From positions 1 through 44,078 of the forward strand of contig PLMS01000139.1 in NCBI GenBank assembly GCA_003142575.1: a DNA stretch of 44,078 nt, written 5' to 3'. Source of the stretch: Ignavibacteriota bacterium. GTDB taxonomy: Bacteria > Bacteroidota > Ignavibacteria > UBA10030. Position 1 is the first letter of the stretch. Each line of letters opens with the position of its first letter. The notes under the pieces were generated by a model. The model worked only from the letters and a program-made list of their open reading frames with translations. It made no database searches and was not told the origin of the DNA. Position numbers and translations under genes: made by a program. Below, piece by piece: positions 1-7,652 of the stretch.

Positions 1-674
1 GAACAATATTTCTGGATGAAATTGGCGACATGAGTTTGCAGGCACAGGCAAAAGTGCTGCGGGCTTTGGAAGAAGGGAAAGTGGAGCGGGTCGGAAGCAA
101 CAAACTTATTACTGTCGATGTTCGCGTTCTGGCTGCGACCAACAAAAAATTAGATGAAGAAATCGCTAAAGAACATTTCCGGAAAGATCTTTTCCATCGG
201 CTGAATGTTATTCCGATTCATGCTCCCGCATTACGCGAACATCGTGATGACATTTCAATTCTTGCGCATTCATTCATCGATGATGTTTGTTCGAGAAATG
301 GAATAGCAAAGAAATCGATTTCCAACGAAGCGCTTAATGTCCTTATGCAAAAAGATTGGCCTGGCAATGTACGTGAACTTCGTAACGCTGTCGAACGACT
401 TGTCATCCTTTCACCCGGCACCGCGATTGATATTTCCGTGCTCGATGCATTTGGAGGAACGACCGATAAAGAAGTGGCAGGTTTGCTTGAGATCAATGGA
501 ACGTTTCAGGATTTTAAAGAACGTGCAGAAGCGGCATTTATCAAGAAGCAGTTGGAAATACACAAATGGAACATTACCAAAGCTGCCGAGGCAATGGAAA
601 TCCAGCGCAGCCATCTCTATACTAAGATGAAGCGGTATGGGTTGATGAAGGAAGGGGAAGAAGAAGGAGAGTGA
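1..674 (+). CDS. Sigma-54-dependent transcriptional activator, C-terminal part (5' end outside window)
   Basis: The reading frame is open from the first bases of the window, so the N-terminus is missing. It enters at the Walker B region (TIFLDEIGD) of a sigma-54-type AAA+ domain, continues through the sensor I region (VRVLAATNKKL), the arginine-containing FRKDLFHRLNV segment and the WPGNVREL sensor II motif, and ends in a Fis-type helix-turn-helix (NITKAAEAMEIQRSHLYTKM). Proteins of this type bind upstream DNA and use ATP to remodel sigma-54 RNA polymerase. The N-terminal receiver or sensor domain that would name the signal is not visible, so NtrC, ZraR and similar types cannot be told apart. 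The family call is secure; the specific role is unknown. Confidence 0.93.
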   Translation, partial: TIFLDEIGDMSLQAQAKVLRALEEGKVERVGSNKLITVDVRVLAATNKKLDEEIAKEHFRKDLFHRLNVIPIHAPALREHRDDISILAHSFIDDVCSRNGIAKKSISNEALNVLMQKDWPGNVRELRNAVERLVILSPGTAIDISVLDAFGGTTDKEVAGLLEINGTFQDFKERAEAAFIKKQLEIHKWNITKAAEAMEIQRSHLYTKMKRYGLMKEGEEEGE

Positions 675-731
675 ATGAAAAATGGCAATATTGTTATTCG
701 TCGGGGTGAAAAAATCAAGGAGAGCTTTTAG

Positions 732-755
732 AGGGACGTTTAATGAAACGTCCCT
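732..755. repeat. Perfect palindrome, REP-like hairpin
   Basis: A 10-bp perfect inverted repeat (AGGGACGTTT and AAACGTCCCT around AATG) lies 57 bp after the sigma-54 activator and is followed by ACGA. The arm resembles the 12-bp palindrome inside the transposase gene at 20513-20539, and both right arms end in CCCTACGA. No T-run directly follows the stem, so a mobile palindromic repeat fits better than a simple terminator. Confidence 0.6.
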
Positions 756-952
756 ACGAGGAAAACACGTTTTTCTTTTTTGAAGGTCATAAAAAGGAAA
801 AGTTATTTCGCGGAATGAATCAAGTGGGATGAATGACGCGGCAATCTGCTAAGCGAGGTTATCGGAGAAGTGTCTGAATGTTCGGATTGCAGTATCTTGC
901 ACAAAACGCAGGACTCGCAATGACAGGCTTTTGTGTTATTGTTGGACCATCC

Positions 953-1696
953 CTACTTTGAGTTTTGTAATCTTCCCTTTGCCGCTTCGAACATCACTAA
1001 TGCACCCGCCACAGACGCATTCAGCGATTCAATCTTTCCGTGCATCGGTATATTCACTAAGAAGTCGCATTTCTCTTTAACCAATCGGCGTATGCCTTTT
1101 CCTTCATTCCCGATAACGATGGCAAGCGAACCGCGGTAGTCGTGTTCATAATAGGGTTTGTCACTTTGCATTTCGGTCCCTACAATCCAGACTCCGGCTT
1201 TTTTCAACTCATCAAGCGTCTGCGCGATGTTGGTGACACGTGCAATGGCAATATGCGCCGTAGCGCCCGCTGATGTCTTGACAACGGTAGAATTTACGGA
1301 TGCAGCATTGTGCAGCGGTATGATGACGCCGTGGACACCGGCACATTCAGCAGAACGGATGAGCGCACCGAGATTGTGCGGGTCTTCAATTTCGTCGAGA
1401 ACAAGAATAAACGACGGCTCATTCTTTCTCTGAGCGATGGCAAGAATTTCTTCTATCTCGGCATAGCGGTAGGAATCGATTATTGCAATGATACCTTGTG
1501 ATTGAGTGTCGCCGGCGAGTTCAGCAAATCGTTCTTTATCTGCTTCCTTTACAGGAATGGCAAGTTTCCGTGCAAGCTGTTTTGCTTGGTCAATATGACT
1601 GCCGGATGTGCCATGCAAAATCAAAATTCTCTCAATAGGTTGACGCGATTTGAGCGCTTCCAGAACCGGCTGCCTGCCAACTATAAGATTGTCCAT
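953..1696 (-). CDS. rlmB: TrmH/SpoU-family RNA 2'-O-methyltransferase, RlmB type
   Basis: This is a SAM-dependent 2'-O-ribose methyltransferase of the SPOUT superfamily; RlmB methylates a guanosine in 23S rRNA. The N-terminus (NLIVGRQPVLEALKS) is the usual RlmB substrate-binding domain. The catalytic domain carries motif 1 (NLGALIRSAECAGVHGVI), motif 2 (IVIGNEGKGIRRLV) and motif 3 (SLNASVAGALVMFEA), which form the knotted SAM site. I chose the ATG at 1696, one base after the lgt stop codon, over an upstream TTG that would add 17 residues overlapping lgt. The resulting 247 residues match the family. It is the last gene of the minus-strand cluster and is probably co-transcribed with lgt. A tRNA target is less likely but not excluded. 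Confidence 0.9.
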   Translation of the reverse strand: MDNLIVGRQPVLEALKSRQPIERILILHGTSGSHIDQAKQLARKLAIPVKEADKERFAELAGDTQSQGIIAIIDSYRYAEIEEILAIAQRKNEPSFILVLDEIEDPHNLGALIRSAECAGVHGVIIPLHNAASVNSTVVKTSAGATAHIAIARVTNIAQTLDELKKAGVWIVGTEMQSDKPYYEHDYRGSLAIVIGNEGKGIRRLVKEKCDFLVNIPMHGKIESLNASVAGALVMFEAAKGRLQNSK

Positions 1697-1697
1697 T

Positions 1698-2522
1698 CTA
1701 CTTTGCTTTTGCTGTTTGGGTCGACGTTGTGAACCTCCGCCAGCCAAAAAGTCCCAGCGCGATGAGTACCAATGAAATGAGTTGTGCTTCGCTTAAACCG
1801 AAAATAATTCTTGGATTAGGACGAAGAAACTCAATAACAAACCGTTCAATACCTGCCAATACCAGGTAGATCATAAAGAGCTTGCCGGTCGGTGTTGTTT
1901 TCTTCCTGATGCTCCAGAGAAACCAACATATCAATGCACAGAGGATGAATTCATAGACCGGCGTTGGGTGGCAGGGAATATTATTAGGAACAATGCCACC
2001 GGGGAATTTGCTGGTAATTTCAGGAAAATCTTGAAATGCTACTGATGGAGGGTACGTTCCGTTGGAATAATTTGTTCCCCACGGAAGAGTCGTCGGGAAA
2101 CCGTAATCGCCGTCGCCCGCTAGGTGACATCCAATGCGAGCGATTCCGTAACCGAGAATGAGACCGGGTGCAATGGCATCGGCGATAGTAAAAAATTTTA
2201 TTCCCTTCTTATTTCCATACATATAAATGGAGAACGCTGCAAGAATAAATCCACCGTAGTATGTCAATCCGCCGGGATTAAACGTCATGCCGATAGGGTC
2301 AAGGATAAATGAAGACCAATTTTCGATTAAATATAATATCTTTGAGCCTGCAACTCCGGCAACTAAACCAATGAGTGTGATATTGTTAGCGATGTTTGGA
2401 TCAAGTTTGCGGCGTTTGAATTCGCTGACGAGCAGATAACTCCCGACAATGAATCCAAGAGCAAGCATTAATCCATAACCATAAACAGTGAAAGGACCGA
2501 TTTGGAAAAGTCGTGGACACAT
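1698..2522 (-). CDS. lgt: Prolipoprotein diacylglyceryl transferase
   Basis: Lgt transfers diacylglycerol from phosphatidylglycerol to the lipobox cysteine of prelipoproteins in the inner membrane. The 274-residue product has about seven hydrophobic segments, the N-terminal pattern IGPFTVYGYGLML, the GGLTYYGGFI segment and the signature GIARIGCHLAGDGDYG near residues 126-141. R129 in that signature probably matches the essential arginine of the family. The C-terminal region has the expected HPTPVYE motif. It uses an ATG start. Many products in this window (for example at 12224, 15326, 15898, 24392, 33050, 34163 and 39223) have lipoboxes and are likely substrates. The gene lies 73 bp after the unknown gene at 2596-2997. 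Confidence 0.96.
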   Translation of the reverse strand: MCPRLFQIGPFTVYGYGLMLALGFIVGSYLLVSEFKRRKLDPNIANNITLIGLVAGVAGSKILYLIENWSSFILDPIGMTFNPGGLTYYGGFILAAFSIYMYGNKKGIKFFTIADAIAPGLILGYGIARIGCHLAGDGDYGFPTTLPWGTNYSNGTYPPSVAFQDFPEITSKFPGGIVPNNIPCHPTPVYEFILCALICWFLWSIRKKTTPTGKLFMIYLVLAGIERFVIEFLRPNPRIIFGLSEAQLISLVLIALGLFGWRRFTTSTQTAKAK

Positions 2523-2595
2523 AAAAGATCAATTCAATATGAAAAAAAGAATTTTGGAAATAATTCAGCTAAAAATTTAAAGCATTAAGTAAAAA

Positions 2596-2997
2596 TTATG
2601 AAAGATTCAAAGGATCATTCGAAACAAGGATGAACGGCATCTTTGGTTTTTCTTTGATGTCGATGGACTTTGGTGTAATATGTACCGAAAATTCATTCAC
2701 AGTCTTATCCTGTTTTGTCACAACAAGATGGTACGTTCCCTCAAGTTGCGTATAATCACGCCGTCCCTGTGCGGGACCTGTTTGCGGCATCAACAATTCA
2801 GGAACATGAAGTCCTTTGACGCGGAGATGAATCTCTTTGCCGACAATTTCATCTTCTAATAGAATCTCATAGCGGAAGCTGACAAATATTTTTATCGTCT
2901 GAACGAGAAATACAATTACATTTCGCTTGGTCTTCTCATCATAATGATTGAAGATGTTTAACGTGTAATCCGGATCTCGTTTTTTCTTGATTGCCAT
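2596..2997 (-). CDS. Conserved-looking hypothetical protein between hisS and lgt
   Basis: The 133-residue product has no signal peptide or clear membrane segment, a basic N-terminus (MAIKKKRDPDYTLN), and alternating beta-type sequence with paired HITPKSIDI and FSVHI strands near the C-terminus. It starts two bases after the hisS stop codon, so translation is probably coupled to hisS. I do not recognise the family. A small beta-rich cytoplasmic protein is all the sequence supports. The tight spacing and intact frame make it a real gene. Confidence 0.75.
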   Translation of the reverse strand: MAIKKKRDPDYTLNIFNHYDEKTKRNVIVFLVQTIKIFVSFRYEILLEDEIVGKEIHLRVKGLHVPELLMPQTGPAQGRRDYTQLEGTYHLVVTKQDKTVNEFSVHITPKSIDIKEKPKMPFILVSNDPLNLS

Positions 2998-2999
2998 AG

Positions 3000-4247
3000 T
3001 CAGGTAGGGATCTTGATGTCATCGAGTGAGATAGAAATTTCTTCACCACTGAGCATATTTTTCAATTTGGCAGCTTTGGTCTTCAGCTCTTGCTCACCTA
3101 CCACAATGACATAGTGCGCCTGTTGCCGATTTGCTTCCCTCATTTGGGACTTAACACTTCGTCCAAGATAATCAACCTCAGCACAGATTCCTTTTTGGCG
3201 TAACTCGGTTGCTTTCAAAAATGTCCAAATGTGAGCGGGTTCATCTAATCCAACAAAATAAATAACTGGCGGAGCTTGCTTCTGGTCGCTCTTCCCAAGT
3301 TGGGAGAGCACCATCAAGAGTCGCTCGATTCCTGCGGCGAATCCAACTCCCGGTGTTGATTTACCGCCAAGTTCCTCGACAAGCAAATCATATCTCCCGC
3401 CGCCTGCGAGAGCATCCTGTGATCCAAGCGCAGTGCTTGTGATTTCAAAAGCGGTCTTAGTATAATAATCCAATCCTCGGACGAGTCTGCCATCAACCTC
3501 ATATGAAATGGTCAGCGCATCGAAGATTGAACGAACCGATGCAAAGTGTAAAGTGCATTCTTCACAGAGATGTTTGTACATCAGCGGCATGTTATTCGTG
3601 AGCTCGCGGTCTTTTTCATTTTTGGAGTCGAGGACACGGAGCGGGTTTTGTCCAACTCGTACCTGACTGTCCGGGGAAAGTTGGGAGAATACTTTTCGAA
3701 GTTCTGTCTGTAAAAGCTTCTTGTAAGCCGGTCGGCATTTTTCACATCCCACTGAATTGATCTTAAGAGAATAGTGATCGATACCAAGCTGTTTGTAGAT
3801 TTCCAGCGGCAAGGCCATCATTTCGACATCCAGTAGCGGTGATGATGCACCGAGTGCTTCAGCACCAAACTGGTGAAATTGCCGCAATCGTCCGGCTTGT
3901 GGACGCTCCTGCCGGAACATCGGACCAATATAATACACTTTCGTCAGCGGCGATTGTTCGCCAAGATTATTTTGAATATATGCGCGCAGCGCCGCCGCGG
4001 TTCCTTCCGGGCGGAGGGTGAGACTTTCTTCGCTTCGGTCGAGAAAGGTGTACATTTCCTTACTGACAATATCCGTGAGTTCACCAATGCTGCGAGCGAA
4101 CAAACCTGTTTGTTCGAATGCGGGAGTGCGGATTTCCCGGTAGTTGAAGTCGTGCATCACGCGGCGGACAACCGATTCCACGTGCTGCCAGCCGGCGATT
4201 TCATCCGGTAGAATATCTTTTGTGCCTTTTATCGTACGGAATTTCAA
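3000..4247 (-). CDS. hisS: Histidyl-tRNA synthetase
   Basis: This class II aminoacyl-tRNA synthetase charges tRNA-His with histidine in the cytoplasm. It shows the N-terminal RTIKGTKDILPDE, motif 2 (YYIGPMFRQERPQAGRLRQF), the histidine-specific RGLDYYTKTAFE motif, GGGRYD, and motif 3 (GVGFAAGIERLL), followed by the anticodon-binding domain. No ATG exists at the 5' end. I chose TTG at 4247 because it gives the usual MKFRTIKGTKD beginning and has AGGAAGGG about nine bases upstream. A second TTG at 4274 would add nine residues without a ribosome binding site. The length of 415 residues is normal. The gene is followed after two bases by the unknown gene at 2596-2997. Confidence 0.96.
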   Translation of the reverse strand: MKFRTIKGTKDILPDEIAGWQHVESVVRRVMHDFNYREIRTPAFEQTGLFARSIGELTDIVSKEMYTFLDRSEESLTLRPEGTAAALRAYIQNNLGEQSPLTKVYYIGPMFRQERPQAGRLRQFHQFGAEALGASSPLLDVEMMALPLEIYKQLGIDHYSLKINSVGCEKCRPAYKKLLQTELRKVFSQLSPDSQVRVGQNPLRVLDSKNEKDRELTNNMPLMYKHLCEECTLHFASVRSIFDALTISYEVDGRLVRGLDYYTKTAFEITSTALGSQDALAGGGRYDLLVEELGGKSTPGVGFAAGIERLLMVLSQLGKSDQKQAPPVIYFVGLDEPAHIWTFLKATELRQKGICAEVDYLGRSVKSQMREANRQQAHYVIVVGEQELKTKAAKLKNMLSGEEISISLDDIKIPT

Positions 4248-4325
4248 AATGTGCAGCCCTTCCTGCAATGTCAACGATTTTTAATGAGCAGGGTATTGAT
4301 ATGAAGTGTGTACACGTAGGCGAAG

Positions 4326-4796
4326 CTATCCCTCAGTAATAGCAGCTTCTTCCTTTCGAAATATCTCGAGGATGTCTTTAGGTGTTTCCGCTTCGAGGAG
4401 TTGCTTCCGAAAATCTTCTTTGTTCATCAGACGAGAAATACGACTCAGGAGCTTGATGTGTGGGCCGACCATATTATCACGCCCCACGAGGAGAAATATC
4501 AGCCGTACCGGTTGATCATCCAATGATTGATAATCAATAGCTTGTGCAGTGACCGCAAATGCCGCAACGATGTCGTTCACTGCATCCGTTTTGCCATGAG
4601 GGATCGCAAACCCCGATCCAACTCCAGTGGACATGATTTTTTCTCGTTCAAAAATCGCTGTCCGCATGCGCTCTTTGTCGGCAACTTGTTTCTGAGTGCC
4701 GGCAAGTTCGATCATTGCATTAATCACTTCTTCCTTTGTCGCGCCAGGAAGATTCGTCCGCACAACCGATTCATTTAATATGTCAGTAATTTTCAT
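4326..4796 (-). CDS. PTS EIIA-type phosphotransfer protein (PtsN/fructose class)
   Basis: This single-domain PTS EIIA type-2 protein is 156 residues long. The phosphorylated histidine is probably H67 in GSGFAIPHGK, and the second conserved block is LIFLLVGRDN followed by HIKLLSRISRLM. No EIIB, EIIC or HPr gene is nearby, so a regulatory PtsN-like role is more likely than sugar uptake, but this is inference from context. It uses an ATG start. The gene lies 105 bases from the sugar nucleotide gene upstream and 78 bases from hisS downstream, in the same direction as both. Confidence 0.88.
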   Translation of the reverse strand: MKITDILNESVVRTNLPGATKEEVINAMIELAGTQKQVADKERMRTAIFEREKIMSTGVGSGFAIPHGKTDAVNDIVAAFAVTAQAIDYQSLDDQPVRLIFLLVGRDNMVGPHIKLLSRISRLMNKEDFRKQLLEAETPKDILEIFRKEEAAITEG

Positions 4797-4901
4797 TCAA
4801 GTCTCCAAGTTGCCAGAGTCGCATAAGGAATGCAAAGGTTCACCTCCGACTTGAAGTGAACTATCAAAGATTGCAGAATTTCTATCAAAATACAAATGAA
4901 A

Positions 4902-7427
4902 TTACAATTCTTCCCGCTGCCCACCTTCAATCCACTGCTGAATAAGGGTCTCATATTCGTTCGCAAGACGCTCAGCCACAACCACATCGCTGGATTCTGC
5001 GTTAATATGAAACATCGGCCGTGCGCGATCGGGACTCAACAAGATTGATGTATGCGCCCCGAGATCGGATGGATAGAGCTTGATCCCTTCGATCAGATCG
5101 CGGGGAATTCGTTCCGACTGCTCTGTAAGCTTACGCATAATGCGTCCCTTCGTGTGCCACGGGCACGAGATATTTTTCTTGACGAAATAGAGTCGTGGTG
5201 TTTCTTTGTCGAGTTGACCGATTCGTTTTTTCGTTATCGCGATGCATTCAAGTAATTTTGAAATAGAATACATTCCATCGGAAGCAAAGAGGAATTCGTT
5301 GAAGATAAATCCGCCCTTCGTTCCGCCGACGAACTTGATCTGCTTGTCGGTTGCGGCATCCATCAGTGCAAGGTGGCTGTCGCGTGTTTTAACGACTTCC
5401 AAATTAAAATCTTTTGCTAAGAGATCAATCTCCCCGCTTGCAGAAATGGGAACGGCAAACTTGGTAATATCGTTTTTGGCGAGCACTAAGAATTTTACCA
5501 TCAGCGTTAACAAACGGTCATTATCGATAATATTCCCTTGCTCATTGACGATAAATATCTTTTCTGCCCCAGCATCGAGCATACAACCGACATCATATTT
5601 CAGTGAAGTGACAACATATGCCAGTTGACGCAATGATTCGTCAAACTCTTCTTTTGTTCGAGTAATTTTTCGGCTGTCGAGATATGCGTTGAGAGCAACC
5701 ACTTGAACGTTCATATTCCCAAGAATGTTCGGGAAGATGGTGGAAGCGATTCCGTTCGAATAGTCAATCACCAACTTCAGACCTGCAGATTGAATAACAT
5801 CGGTATTGAGTGTTTTCAAGAATCGCTGAATGTAGCTTTCCGTTGTCCGTTCAGGGAATGAGATCGAGCCGACTTGATCGGGATGGGCGCGGTTGAAGTC
5901 TTCACCGAAGAACAGCCGTTCCATGGATTTTGTCTTGCTCGATGGCAGGTCTTTTCCTTGTGAATCGAAAAAAATGATATCGGAACTATTTCTGTCGAAC
6001 GGGGATTTGCGGACGTGGATGCCGCCGCGTTCTTTTCCGGTTTGTAATTCGTGCCGGACAATGGGAATCGATGTTGTGCGTAGATCGGTGCAATGAACTC
6101 CGGCGGACATGAGACCGGACATAATTGCGCGATTTATCATTCGAGAGACATTATCTGAATCTCGGCTGGTAACAACCGTTGCTCCGGCTCCTACCAGCGC
6201 ACCAAACGCAGCTCCCAATTTGGCGCCAAATTCCGGACTGATTTCTATATTGGAAAGACCGGTGACGCGGGCGTCGGTAAAAAGTTCTCGCAGCCATCTA
6301 TCTTCCCATACCAGACTACGTGTAACAATAGAACCGTCCTCAATGCTTTTATCCGGCCATATCTTAATATTGGAGAGTAGCTTGCTCCGTTTTCCTATAA
6401 TACACGAATCGCCGATGAAAACATTTTCGAGGATGACGACATCGTCATTGATGGTGCATCCGGTTCCAATGACGTCGAACGATAATTCGGAACGAGCGCC
6501 AATTTTCGATTTCTTCCAGATGACTGAATTGCGAATGATACCGCCGGGGAAAATTTCACAATCGTCGCCGATAACAGAATTACCGATGACTGCTCCATTG
6601 TGTATCCGGCAGTTCTTTCCAATGACACTTGTTCCTGTAAGATGACGCGGGTCAGTCTCAACGGTTGAACCTTCGCCAAGAATGAGATTCTCCTTCTTCG
6701 TTCCCTCAATGTGTAATTTTACATCACCACGGAGGGCATCCATGTGTGCGTCCTGGTAATCGTTTAAACTGCCAATATCCTTCCAGTACCCTTTTGCGAT
6801 ATAGCCATAGATGCCAAGGTCACGTTTCAAGAGAATGGGGAAGAGATTCTTACTAAAGTCAAATTCTTGTTTTTCAGGTATAAGATCCAACACCTCAGGC
6901 TCTATAATATAAATCCCTGTGTTGATCGTGTCGCTAAACACTTCTCCCCACGATGGTTTTTCAAGGAAACGTGCAATTTTCCCATCTTCTTTTGTCAAGA
7001 CAACTCCGAACTGGAGCGGATTGGAAACTCGTGTAAGCAGCAATGTGGCTTTTGCTTTCTTCTCTTCGTGGAAGCGAAGAGCGGCTGTCAAATCGAAATC
7101 GGTAAGAACATCTCCACTGATAACTAAAAAACGCTCATTTAAAAAATCTTTCGCATTACGGACACTTCCCGCTGTTCCGTAATCCGCTTCTGCTTTGCGA
7201 TACTGCATGTTGATGCCGAAGGCGCTTCCATCTCCGAAATAACCTGTGATGGCATCCGGCTGATAGAAGAGCGTGGAGACGATATCTTTCATGTTGTGCG
7301 TTTTGAGTAGTTCAACAATGTGTTCCATAATAGGCTTATTGACCATTGGAACCATCGGTTTTGGAATGTTGCTGGTGAGAGGTCGCAAACGTGTGCCAAA
7401 CCCGCCAGCCATGATAACAGCTTTCAT
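4902..7427 (-). CDS. Fused sugar-nucleotidyltransferase / degenerate phosphomannomutase-like protein
   Basis: The 841-residue protein combines three parts. Residues 1-235 are a nucleotidyltransferase domain with AVIMAGGFGTRLRPLT and a following K, as in mannose-1-phosphate guanylyltransferases. Residues about 250-370 are a left-handed beta-helix of hexapeptide repeats. Residues about 380-841 are a phosphohexomutase-like region. In the last part S475 (HVRKSPFD) sits where the catalytic TASHNP serine would be, but the flanking H-N-P is missing. The magnesium loop DGDGDR reads DAGAEK and the GEMSGH sugar loop reads GGTKGG. The transferase probably makes an NDP-sugar for polysaccharide synthesis, while the mutase half is probably inactive or regulatory. 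I chose ATG 7427 (GGAAG upstream) over TTG 7439. Confidence 0.9.
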   Translation of the reverse strand: MKAVIMAGGFGTRLRPLTSNIPKPMVPMVNKPIMEHIVELLKTHNMKDIVSTLFYQPDAITGYFGDGSAFGINMQYRKAEADYGTAGSVRNAKDFLNERFLVISGDVLTDFDLTAALRFHEEKKAKATLLLTRVSNPLQFGVVLTKEDGKIARFLEKPSWGEVFSDTINTGIYIIEPEVLDLIPEKQEFDFSKNLFPILLKRDLGIYGYIAKGYWKDIGSLNDYQDAHMDALRGDVKLHIEGTKKENLILGEGSTVETDPRHLTGTSVIGKNCRIHNGAVIGNSVIGDDCEIFPGGIIRNSVIWKKSKIGARSELSFDVIGTGCTINDDVVILENVFIGDSCIIGKRSKLLSNIKIWPDKSIEDGSIVTRSLVWEDRWLRELFTDARVTGLSNIEISPEFGAKLGAAFGALVGAGATVVTSRDSDNVSRMINRAIMSGLMSAGVHCTDLRTTSIPIVRHELQTGKERGGIHVRKSPFDRNSSDIIFFDSQGKDLPSSKTKSMERLFFGEDFNRAHPDQVGSISFPERTTESYIQRFLKTLNTDVIQSAGLKLVIDYSNGIASTIFPNILGNMNVQVVALNAYLDSRKITRTKEEFDESLRQLAYVVTSLKYDVGCMLDAGAEKIFIVNEQGNIIDNDRLLTLMVKFLVLAKNDITKFAVPISASGEIDLLAKDFNLEVVKTRDSHLALMDAATDKQIKFVGGTKGGFIFNEFLFASDGMYSISKLLECIAITKKRIGQLDKETPRLYFVKKNISCPWHTKGRIMRKLTEQSERIPRDLIEGIKLYPSDLGAHTSILLSPDRARPMFHINAESSDVVVAERLANEYETLIQQWIEGGQREEL

Positions 7428-7583
7428 GGGCGCTTCCAACTAAAAGATATGAAGGAGAAACGATTCAATGGCAAAAAGTTATGCAAAAAAAAATACTGCC
7501 GCAAGCAATTGGTGACTACAATCATAATAAAACATCCGGTCGGAGGTGTCAGGTAAAAAACAATTAATATCTATAATGATTGG

Positions 7584-7612
7584 TTGACTTTTCAGCACAA
7601 AACAGGTAAATT
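7584..7612 (+). promoter_or_regulatory. Candidate promoter of the GAF-GGDEF gene
   Basis: TTGACT and TAAATT are separated by 17 bases, and the -10 runs on as TAAATTTAA, close to the TAnnTTTG form used by Bacteroidota. It lies 40 bases upstream of the start at 7653, in the gap between two divergent genes. Confidence 0.5.
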
Positions 7613-7652
7613 TAATGAAATTTGAGGGCAACCATAAGACTCTCGATACTCA

